From NCBI RefSeq assembly GCF_032854445.1, contig NC_088300.1, positions 71,462,984 to 71,526,983 on the forward strand: a stretch of 64,000 nucleotides of DNA, given 5' to 3'. Of this stretch, positions 12,001 to 24,000 are shown in pieces. The position numbers and the translations under genes were made by a program. The notes beneath the pieces were generated by a model. It ran no database searches. It was not told the origin of the DNA and worked only from the letters and a program-made list of their open reading frames with translations. Each line of letters starts with the position of its first letter. The stretch's first letter is position 1. This stretch comes from Liolophura sinensis (taxonomy: Eukaryota > Mollusca > Polyplacophora > Chitonida > Chitonidae).

Positions 12001-15000
12001 TGCATGCACACATACTGTCACTTTAACCTCTTGTTTACTGCATGAACAGACTTTCTTCAAGTATGACATGTTTACAAAATCCTGTTGTTTCGATTGTTAA
12101 AAGTCTGTGTTATTTTTCCACAGAGAGCTTTCAGCAGGTTCTAAAGAGTGTGGACTGGCCGGATTGAGCTTAACTACAGCACACCCGTTATCCGACGCCC
12201 CCTTGTACAGACCTTCATTTATTTACTATACTGCTAATCTCCACAAGTAGAACCACAATATTACACATACATGTTTAGAGTTGTATGGGGAGATGATACC
12301 CCCAGTTGGAAAGGATTGTTTGTTTGGATGGAGATGTACAGAAATGTGCCTACATGTGTATGTACATACATTCATGTGACAGGCCTGTAAAGCCATTGTA
12401 ATGTGTTCATAGCAGGCTGTGTTCAAATCAGCCAGCATATTCGTCTTATTATTTATTACAATTGATAACTATTACTTTCATCTCATGGATGTATGTTCTC
12501 TTTCTGACCATTGAACCTTTTCTCTCATGTGGCTCAGATGCCAGAGCGAAACTTCGAAGCAGAACAACTTCACAAACGTACAGACAGTGGAGGATATAGT
12601 GCCCACCTTCCAAGCTTCGGAGACTATGGCTCAGCAATACAGCCTCCATCCTCAGCACAATATCCTGCCAATTCCAACAACAACAACAACTATCAAAACT
12701 CCAGACAAGGACGTAGAGGTGAATTCCGCTACTTTTAGCGACTTTTGTCCTGTCTGAAGGTTTTTGTTAAATATTTAGACTACAGTTGAATTTGAAAATT
12801 TCTTCACCACTGAATTTTATGTATTGTTACGCAATGATCAACATTTTAATCCCATGTGCCTAAAATATTTCATAATCTTTCCATGAATGTATTTCCGTAT
12901 CAGCAAATACACAGAACTAAAACATGCTATACCCATGTAAGTAGACGGTAGTGTTGAGTTATTGTCCTTGGTTTGCATGAGTTACTTCCCTTTTCATCAT
13001 TTGAATTTGTGGAAAGTAAACTCCCTTGAGGATTTATACTATACTCAGGAACAAACTAAATAAGTGTTAGCTTTTGTAATGATTTGAACTAATAACAGGT
13101 AATTATTTGTATGCATTTGTTAACTGATATGTTTTACCAGATTTAAGTAAAGCTGAAATATAATCAGTTAATCACATGTTTGTGATATAGCGATTATGTC
13201 TTCCTTGACAGTGTCTTGTAATGTAGTTCTTCTGAAATGTGTTTACTGTGGAAATAGGATTAAACAGACAGAGAAGTGAGAGCCAAGTCTACTTAAATTG
13301 GAAACTTTCATAATTGTAAATATTACATATTTATCAAGTAACTACATATTTTATGAGCTTTTGTAATATTTCCTGCATATACAAAAGCAATAAATCTGCA
13401 TAAATTAATAAATTACTTTATTATCCCTTTAATTTCAACTCTCTACTGTACATAATATAAACCAGTTGTTGCCTACGTATATGCCGAATTTCTTTTCTTT
13501 TTTCAATGTTTGGGCCTGTTTTGACAAAGCAGTTCCATGGCATGTATTTCTCTGTATCTTTTCACCTTTTCACTAGAATTACTGCTTTTGATAAAACATG
13601 AATGATATATTTCACGAAAATGAATATTATTAAAATATAATTTTACTTCAATAAAAACTTCTATAAATGCCGTAAGGCTAGCTCCCTTTGGTTATCTGAA
13701 CTTTCTGAAACTTCAGTAGCTCATAACTACTTATCAACCTTCAGTTTCAGAAAATTTACAGTCTTATTTTCATATGCATAATGAAAGCAATAACTTTTCC
13801 TTAAAATTAATAATTCTCAGGAATGATTGCACAAATTTAATAACTTTAGATTAATGTGAAACATGAACTTGTACATTAAAGTCTGGTTAAAAATTCATGC
13901 TTGAAATATAAGTGCAATATTGAACGGTAAGCTTTCCTTTAGGGAAATGTATGAGTCACTCACTGTTGACTAGGACATAATTCTAACGTTTTGAAGTTCA
14001 AATTAAATAGTGAGGTAACTCCATGTGTTACCATCAAAGGATAATAAGATCCAACAGAATATCGCGTATCACGTCATAATAGACATATCATAATGAGGAA
14101 TGAAAACTGCCAGTCGTCAGTGACAGGCCTGTGTATGAATGATGATGTTTGATCTGTGGTTCACTAACATACTTGTGTTTTTTAGAATCAGTAAGTGCAC
14201 ACGTTTGACCGTGATGTACTTGTAGCTGCTGCAAGGCTATTTACTGATTGCAGATGAGTATCAATGCATTACTGAAAGTGTCTTCAAAGAAAATGTGTAC
14301 ATCTGATCTAAACATAGAAACATTTTCTTTGAGGAAGAGTGGATGAATTAATGAATAATAACTTTACACTGTTAAATATAAATATTATATTTTGTTTTCC
14401 GCAGGTATGGAACGTGTTGTTAGTTTGTTATTGGTCTGACTCGTTCCATCCATGTATATATATATGTATATATATATATATATATGTGTGTGTATTATAC
14501 TATAATGAACAGTTATGGCTTTTTCCTTAGTTTAGTGTTCTTTTGTAAAGGAAGATTTTCCACCAATCCCATGACTCCATGCAGGTCTCATGCAACAGTT
14601 ACAGAACATGAAATGGCGACAGGATTTGTCTCCTGCGAACAGCTCTTAACATTTAACAGTGCTGCTTTCATAATACTGCAATACACCAGCTTCAATGTGT
14701 GATTGCAAAAACAGTGAAACAGTTTGGTGTATTTATTTTCAAAATTACTGTATTATACTGAATTAAATATGTTAATTAATTTAGAACAGTATATTATAAA
14801 CTGCACCTGTTGCCCATGTATGTTACCTGTCACTCAAAATGTACTAAATTATGTACTGCGTTTACTGTCAGTAGGCCTACACCTGTGCTTATATCCTTAC
14901 ACCCAGAGCTCAGTCTTGTCCCATCATGCTAGTACAGTTTAGCCTCATTGCATCACTGACTGCAGCAAGAGGCAAAGTGCGTAATTCTCCACGGTCTCGC

Positions 15001-18000
15001 AATCCCCCAGCCTAACTCTTCTTTCACTGTTTCGTCTGCTCGTACCCTAATATAACCCAGCTTGAATCCAACAGTGCCATTTTAACATTGCCAAAGTCAT
15101 TAGCTCTCCTGAAATCTATTTAGATTTTTTGTCTTTTAAGCTGCATAGTGAGGGAAATAATTTCTAATAATAATAATAATAATAATAGCTGCAGTTGCTT
15201 TTTTGTAAAACAGGTGGACCAGCTAAATTAATGTATTTATGGTGTCAAACTTTTTCATCGAACCTTCTATTACTATAACTTTCCTGATATACCTGGAGCC
15301 ATTTTTCTGTAATGTGCTGCATGTGTCGGAAATTCAAACATTGTTCCTACTCAAGTCTTCCAAGAAGAATTTTTTTGTCAAATGGTTAAATTTCAAAAGT
15401 GGCTTCATTCATTTTCTTTGCTGCTTAGCATTGTGTTGCCATAACGACCTGCCTGTTGTCTGGGTGGCAAGTTTTCCCATTTGCAATTAATTATTATCTG
15501 CAGTATTTACAGAATACAGGTACAAATAAGTTTCTCTTTAAAATTTTATTTGTTGATATATATTTTTTTTAAATTGCTTCCAAAGTCGGCATTGTCACCC
15601 CCATTGTTATATGCATGACTTTTTAATCAAATGCAAATTCTGGCTATTTATTATGATTTGTAACTTTTTACCAATACACAAACATGTATCATTATTATTT
15701 CTATAAATATAAATTTACTGAATAAAAGCTATTTTATTGGTGGAAATATTTTTGTTTCAGTGTAATTATTTAGTCCCGTGCATGGCATGCTATTAAAAAG
15801 AATTGAGCTAGAAAATATCTCACCATTGTTCTAGCTGGGCTGGTGCATGAGATTTGCATGGTGTTACAGAGCGAGTTTTAAGTATCATGTCATGACTAGA
15901 TTACGTTAAATCTTCAGCTTTTAACTCCTACATCTACATGTATATGTTTGGGAGTACTTTTGCTTGTTTATGTCACTAAAGTGTAAAATGTGATGAGCAT
16001 GATGAGGTTGATGTTGAACGGGTTAAATATCTTCATCTGCAAAGAAATCACAGATTTTCTGTGCAGAACTGAAATTTTTGTCTGTATCATGTTGGCATGC
16101 AGGTAAAAAAAAAATTAATACTGTAATATTAAAATATATGGACTGAAGGCAGATGGGATAGTGATCAGCGCACGAGTGTCAAAATCTCTGTTATGCATGT
16201 GCATTCCATTTCACCTTATTAAGCATGTAGGCTTTCTGAATATTTAATGAGAAAGGAGTGTCTTTCACATGAATTTGATTAATCAATGTGAATGCAATTC
16301 AGTCCTTTTATGTTCTTTGAAATCTTTGTCAAAGTTTCTAAAGGCTGACTGAGCGGTTTCCCCCTCCTGGTTTTGGTTTCCTGGCCCTCCACTGGTTCTT
16401 ACACAGATTGACTTGTATAATCATTGAAAATCTGTCATAGGAAGAAAACATTTAATCATTGTGAACTCAGTAAAATGGAATAATTACTGGAGAGTGACCA
16501 GGCTAGAGAATGACCAGGCTACAAATCAGGCCTCGAATCCATTTCTGACTGAAGTCTAAAATTTAAAATCTCATCACAGCACTTAGTTTTTGGTACTAGA
16601 AATTTTGAGTTGTTATTTTCCAAATGAGGTTTCCAGGGTCCAAAACTTAGCTCTATAATCGTGTTCCAAATTTTGACTTAAGTCAGTATTGACTTCGTAG
16701 GATCAAGCCCAGTGGTCTGTAAGTACGGGTACTTGCTTCATACTATCTGAGGACAAATTTTCACGCAGGCACTAACAGCAAGGCCTGTGGTTTCCATACA
16801 GTCTTCCTGTTTCCTCCATCCATGACACCTGCCCAGTATGAGAAATAACAGTGAGTGTGAAACATCTACACTTCTTGTCACCACGCAGTCCAGCGGACAG
16901 ACTGCCAGCATTCAACTTGGAGACCACAGGATAAAGGTTTTGGAGTGAAAGCTTTGATGTCTTGAAGGCTACATGGATCAATTTGCTAGTCTTTGATCGT
17001 GAAGGAAAGTTATTTCTTTGAATACATGGAACATCTTTGGAGAGCATACCCAAATTCCTCACCTTTTTTTACGTGAAATAACAGCACTCTGTGTGGTTTT
17101 TTAATTTGCTTGTCCATACAAAGATATTGTAACATTGATTAGTTGGACTAATTTCAGGGCTTTAAAAAAAAATATAATTTTGTGTGTCTACACAGAATAA
17201 TACCCTCTGAACATGTTTGAATAACATCTTGCAGACCTGTGAAAAAGGTTGAAGGTTTGCAGTAAATTGCATGGTCTAAAACCATTGTCTTAATAAATGT
17301 ATGACTGATCGGAGCCATTCTTTTTATACATTGTGAGGAAGCTTCACGGAACAAATAATGAACAAATAATGAACAAATAATGAGGAATAATATTCTTGAC
17401 AATTATTTGGTCTTCATGATGAAAGGGCAAATGGCTTCAAAAACTGCTCAACAGTTGAATGACATAACAAATGTTATGCTAGGCCATCAGAGTAATCACA
17501 TGCTTAAGCCCCCTGCACCTAGAGCTACAATTTGTGTTCAGAGCGTATCAAATAAAACCACCTTAATTTGAAGTGTCTTGAATTGGTCACAGTCTTATTT
17601 ACAAACAAGCACATTTACTGGTGTGCATGGATAAATAATTACAAAAATCTGTGGGCGTTGCTCTTTAGAGTTTTTCGGTATCATTATAATTGATGAAAAG
17701 CGCTCATCAGGTTTTTCAGGTGGTCTTGCATGAAGTTGTTCAGATCGTCCCATTTCCACTGATAAGCTTCGTAAAGTAGAGTATTGTGGTAACAAATGAT
17801 AACATGGTGATGCATGATTAAATATTTCAGTTTTATTTAAACCACTTTCAAGAACCTTCAGAGATCACTTGCATTTCTACCAATATGGCTATATAAGCAG
17901 TTTTCGCGTGGTCTGTACATGTGGAAAATATCCGGTCACATGGTTTTCCTCCACCCAGGAAATTGATCGTGTCATTGTGAGGTTGAATACAAATTTTCAT

Positions 18001-21000
18001 TAAACATTAGTACAGCATTATTACAGCATTAAACACTAATAAATCAAATCCTATATATAGGATTGACATATTAAACATGGACAGTGGTACTTACATTCTA
18101 CTTGTAAATCCTGCAACCCAGAATACATATTTATAAGTATCAGTCTGTCATCAAAAATGCGAGAGAATGCTTGGAATATGGCTAGTGGAAGCTTTAAAGA
18201 AATATTTTTATTCAGGGATATCAACACATCAAAAACAAGAAATGGGATTTGTTTGTTGTCAGAGAAGTTCTTTAACCTATTAAATTTCAACTTAAATTTC
18301 AAATTGGTCTTAATTCCCAGTTTCTAGCCAAAGATAATTTTTTTTGAAAACAGCTGCTGAAGTTCCGGACCGAAAAGACTTGATTTATCAAAGTTAAATT
18401 TATGTTAATGTACAAGTAAAGGTATCTTGAAAGTGTACATGTATATTGGTTGACATACACATATACACGTGCCAGGGCCTATTTCAGAATCATTGGTCAA
18501 TGAAAACAGTGGGCCATCAAGCATGCAAATCGGTTTAATTTCAGAGGATGACTGGCCAGTGGAAAGGAGGCCAACTCCGCCCCCGGCCGCCCCCGTTCCT
18601 GAACCTCCTCCTCCTCCCACTGTGATCACACCTTTGTATGACAACCCACCAGCATCCCCCAAACCAGTACGGAAGAAACATTCTCCAAAGAATCGTAAGT
18701 GAAGTAAAAATTTCAGCTATATAATTAGATATATGTTTACTTTTATATTTATGTCCTAAACATTTACTTAAAAAGGCCTGAAGAAAAGTCTGACAACTAC
18801 AGAAGGTTTGGGCCTATTGTGTTAAAATTTGTGATCTACTGGCACTACCGAATTAGGTATTATAAACATACTTTAGGGTGGCGTGGTTTTATTAAACTGA
18901 CAACAAGAAAGACTAATTTAAAAGTGAACAATGTAACATTTGCGTGAGTAACGTAATCAGACTGGGCTGTATGCTCTTCAGTGTATGCCCCAAAATACTT
19001 ATGGTCACAAACATAACCTGTGTTTTCACATTATTGTTGGCCCATTGTTCGTTAAACTACGAACTCTAAATCAAGCAAACTCTCCATGTTTGAAAGCTCA
19101 AACATGATTTAATGAATAATGTTGCTAGTGTGCATATATAGAGAACCAGCAATGTAGCGAAGCTGTGCCCCAGGGACTAACTGTTGTGTTGCGAACACTG
19201 TTAATTCGTTTAACACAGCTTTATGGTGGCCTAATGGTTTGGAAACCCAGGTCTAGTCATACTAAAGACTTTCAAAATGGTACTTGTTGCTGACTCGTTC
19301 GGCGCTCAGCACTGAGATGTTAAAGCAAAGACGCAGGCTGGCCCGATGTCATTATAATGTGACTAGGCGGGGTGTCATGTCAGGTGTCTTCTGCATGATA
19401 CTTCAGTGGAGGCAACACTATGGTGTCATGGACTCACCCTGCTGCAAGAAGACTGTGTATATGTACACACACCTAATGACTCCTCTTCGTGATATGATTG
19501 AAAAATTGTTAAGTACGAAGTGAAAACTCAAGCATTCAATCCTATTACCTTGTCTTGCACATAGTAGATGCATATTGCATTGGAATTAAACTTCATGTAC
19601 AACTGCATGTGTACAGTAGCCTCTGTTTAATGAGCTGTTCAGAGTACGATTACATTGAATAGCATGATGTTATCTTGATGTTATGCAAAGTGTTGTAATT
19701 TCAGTTGGGCAGTGTATGATTTCATCCACTCATATGCCTGCTTACCATTGCATATATACAGAAATACTGCTGAGTAAAGAGCCAAACAAGTCAGTTATTT
19801 ACACAATTAGCAACATGGAGACTAATTAGCTCTTACTGAACGAAAGCATAACAGAAGAGGATGTACTTGTAACATACTACATGTACATTGTAGTTTGAGT
19901 CTGGAAGCAAATGTGCATTAAATTTTGTCTTCCTGTCTTTCATTCTCCTGCAGATGATGATAAGAAAGATGACTTGCATGATGAGCTACAAGCAAGAATG
20001 AGCCACATTTTGATTCAAAACAAGTCCCGGTTTGCCAACAGAGATGTCCGAATTACCCAGCATTCCTCACCAGAGGAAGTGACTGAATGGTTGATTGGAA
20101 AACAGTTCAGTGCCACGTAAGAGATTTCTGTTCACTGATATACAGATGGTTCATCCATATTGAGGGTGTACACGTGTACAAAGGGGTACGCTCTCAGTGA
20201 AAAGGCTGCAGGAACTCTACATGAGCCAGACTTCCTCAAACCATTGTGACCAAATTTAGACTTCATTGAAGTTGGATGTTTTATGTGCCTACATATTCCT
20301 CAGTGGCGCTGAACATTTCTTTACATTGAACAACATAGTTTCTTGTATCAAAACAGCTGGTGATAACAGACAGGTACTTCTGACATTCTTCTAGGAAGTT
20401 GTACTCATGTCTATAACTACCTTAAATGTGGAATACACATATAATCTGCTGATATGTTTTCCTTTTGAATGCTCACAGAGCTGTGAATGAGTACAGAGAG
20501 TACACAGGTGCAGACATGTTCAACTTGAAGCGACAGGAAATGGAGCGCCATCTAGGTCGTGAGGAAGGGGCACGACTGGACAGTCAGCTTAAGGTGCAGA
20601 GAAACATTTCAGGAGTAAGTAAATTACAAAAGCAGTTTTATGGGGGAGACCTGAAAGTTGTAGATCTTTTCGAAAATATTTAATCCACATCCAAGATCTA
20701 TTCTCAGGGTTTTACTTATTGGAAGGAGTAGAATGGCGTTTGTATTTGCGTACACATCATTTTCAATGTTTACTTGAAAGATCTGCGATGGGTAGATTCG
20801 CACAAAACTTATGCTCATTAGCATCCAAACTGAAGTTGTACTGTGCATTGACTCCAAATAGCACAGTTGAAGAAGGAATCACAGCTGTGGTTTAAGAGTT
20901 TAACACCACCATAGCAGTGTTGTTGCGTAGCCCAATGCAGCTGAATCTTGTTTCGTATCAAATCATATCCCGAGAATGCGGGGCATACAAGGGATTTAAC

Positions 21001-24000
21001 GAGGTACAAAACAACGTTCAGGGGCTGCACGTTCAAGGGATTTGAATAGGTACGAAACAAGGTTCAGTGGTATTGGGTTACATAACAAGCACCAAGACAA
21101 AGGTGTTAAAGTCTATTCTACCAAAAAAAAAAAATGAAGAAAATGTGGCAAAAACTGTGTATTTCATGCTGCCATTCTGTTTTACTGCCTCATGCATTTT
21201 AGACCAATCAACGGCAAGCTTTCACCATAGTAGTTGACCTATATTGTGTCAAAGCTGCATGTATGATATCATGTCTTGTTGCGTGACATAGAAAACTAAA
21301 AGTTTGCTGTATATATATTATGACATCATACTGCTGAAAGAAATGTTTCTTTTTCTACGCCATGGTGTCTGGGTGTGAAATGTATGAAACATGTAAAAAT
21401 AAAAGCGATGTCTATAAACTGTGCGAAATAACACTTTTATCACTGAAGGAAGTCCTGATAGTTCACCTTTATACAAATTACGAAGCAAATCTCACGAATG
21501 AAACAAACTCAAATCTTTTATTTTTAGACATAAACAGTAGGCAATGATACTACTCAGGGAGGTAAATGTACCGGTGTGTTGCGTGACAATATCGATGTTG
21601 TTTGAAATGTCATCTTTATTTAATATGTATATTTGCACACGACCCGCAACTAACAGAGGAGTAGAATTCTGCACCCACCTGTTTAGCTATACATTTCTTG
21701 TTACCGCCATCATCGTATAAATGAAATATTCTTGAGTATGGTGTGGGACTCCAATCAAATAAATAAATCAAATAATTAATGCATTTATTTGATGCATTCT
21801 GTTTCTCTGTCAGTATGCCACAAAGAGTGCAGCTGAGCTGAAGGCCATCTTACAGCGGCGTAAGGAGTGGTCAGATTCTGGCGGAGCTGACCCTCAGACC
21901 CAGGACCGGCTGGGCAACCCCCCAACTTTCTCACCAGGACCCCTCCCTGATCTGTCAGCCACAAACTCTGAAGGTAAGGACTGAGCTGCTTGTAACTCTG
22001 TAGACATACCGGCATAGGCCTACACATCCTCATTAAAATACACCGGGTCTCTTAACAAATTTCAGATCTCAGGCTGCATCTTCATCCTAAAATAATAAAC
22101 TTGTCCACCTTATTGCCTAAAAACCTTCCGCTAGACTCCAATAGCGGGAGCGTTATGTTTACTTCAGGTCACATGGCCTTCTAGCTGTTAGATAAGACAT
22201 TGTCCTGTGGAATATTGTACTGGAACATTCTCCTAATATCAGACACACTGTTAACTTTTGCTGAAAAAATAGAATTTATATTCCTCACGTACCTCACAAT
22301 CACAAAAAGTTAGCAAGTCTTTTATATTCGCGAGTGTTGAGAAAATGCATGAAAAAATGTCAACTTGTCACTTTTTCCCCATCATTTCATCTTGGAGCAT
22401 CATGGTCAGCCCTGTAAGTTAAACCCTGTTTTTCACGAATTTTTACCACAATTGCATGAAATAATTAAGTCTGCATTAATCATGTGTTTAATGAAACCAA
22501 AAGGGAATTGTGGATGTATTGTTTTAAAAGTGCATGTTTTGGGTTTATTTGTTATGATTTTGTAGGCTTTAAATAAGTGTGGATGATTTCATCAGTACAT
22601 TTTGCCATAATATTGTCTAATTTTGTTGTCAGATATTAATGCATGTATTCTCCTGTAGTGCATGTACCACACATCACAAGTTTAGTAGGGTGGTGAATAA
22701 ATACAATCTGCAATACGGGCTAGATCACGACTTTTTGAGCATGACTTTTGTGTAAGGTTTTTTGTATCATTGTTCTGGTGTTAGACAACAGTCTAATAAA
22801 TAAATGAATTACAGCATGTTGATATTTCTGCTGTCGAATTGGTGTTGGTTTATAGGACATATAAATGGTTGGTTTGTGTAGATTATATCCAAGCATTTGT
22901 TGTCTTCATAATCCCTGTACTAGTACATTCAGTATTTGTGTTAATATGATTTCAAAAAACAAAATTTTTACCTTGATATACTAATGGTATATTGCACATA
23001 TACTGGTACCTGAAAAATGGAAATAAGAGTTCCAGTCCTTGGAAGATCCTGAAGTATCAACCATAACCTTGAAAAGTAAAGAATAAAGTATTGTGACAAG
23101 ACAATTTTTGTTGATTAACTTTTCGTACAATAAATGACAAACTATTTTGTATGAAGAAGAATATTAAAGCGTTACCAAAGTTCCTGCCCCAGGACAAGTT
23201 TGGCTGCCAAATTGTTTGTGTTTGAGAAATTAAAGGCTGTATGAAGGCCCTGAAAAGCCTGTGGAATGTCCTTGAATATTTGGCAGGAAAAAATGTATGA
23301 ACTCTGGAACAGTGCATTCATTCCTGGAATGATATTGAAGGCACACTATGTATAGCATAGGTAATTGTAACTCAGATGTAGTGTCAAAGGCAAAGAAAAA
23401 CACTAAAAGCAAGTATGTATCAGATGAAAGACCAATAAAACTGTCCAGGAAAACAGTTGGGTTTTTTTTTTTTTTGAAATTTGTTGAACCTAGTAATATG
23501 TATTTGAATATTTTATTCTGTGGTGGCCTTTTCTGACCTCAGTGGGACCAGTGACGACACATAAGGTGTTTGCTACGTTGGATTGTTACATTTCATCATT
23601 CAAAATGCATTTACGTATAGATCTGTGAATGCATTTGCTGAGTTGACCTTGAAGCAAATTATTTCAGGCAAAAAGTATAAATGTGACGTAACTGATACTT
23701 TCTGGATCACAACAGACCACCATAGAACCTGATCTTTTAACACAATTTTACTTGGTTAGAAAAATTCTGAAAAAAATAAATCCACATATTTCCATGGACA
23801 CTTTTTAATGGTCTTCCATCTGATGTATACTTCATTTTAGAGTTGTCTTTGCCATTAAGGAGGAACATCGATGGTGCCTACATGACGCACAAAGGGAGGT
23901 AATGCTCACACCCTTGTTTTCTGTTACAGCTGACTCCGAAGAGCTGATGGGATCATTACCTGCCAATACCTTACGAGACATGCTGCGACGACAGCGCCAG

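Larger units (their letters stand above)
8064..12537 (+). other. EPS8 intron with SINEs, tandem MITEs, a candidate cassette exon and a decayed 20-bp array
   Basis: 4.5 kb intron. Its contents are listed separately at 8225-8480, 8725-9138, 9262-9340, 9357-9425, 10266-10348 and 11113-11330. Other open frames (for example 11590-11856 on the minus strand) show no protein character. Confidence 0.75.
12719..18544 (+). other. Largest EPS8 intron (5.8 kb)
   Basis: AT-rich. Holds a TA/TG microsatellite at 14456-14488, an (AAT)n run at 15163-15186, a MITE copy at 17050-17261 and a 12-bp triplicate (GAACAAATAAT) at 17348-17384. No exon recognised. Confidence 0.75.
20615..21813 (+). other. EPS8 intron filled by a 0.7 kb repeat and a SINE tail
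   Basis: 1.2 kb. About 20,938-21,672 is an interspersed repeat and 21,700-21,775 is a SINE 3' end. Little unique sequence remains besides the splice sites. Confidence 0.75.

Noticed and set aside
12123-12190. Exon after cacag at 12123 in the EPS8 intron
   Set aside because: All three frames after this acceptor meet a stop soon or lack a suitable donor in the needed phase.
18405-18662. Gly-rich 85-codon minus-strand frame
   Set aside because: It is the reverse shadow of the proline-rich EPS8 exon at 18545-18694.
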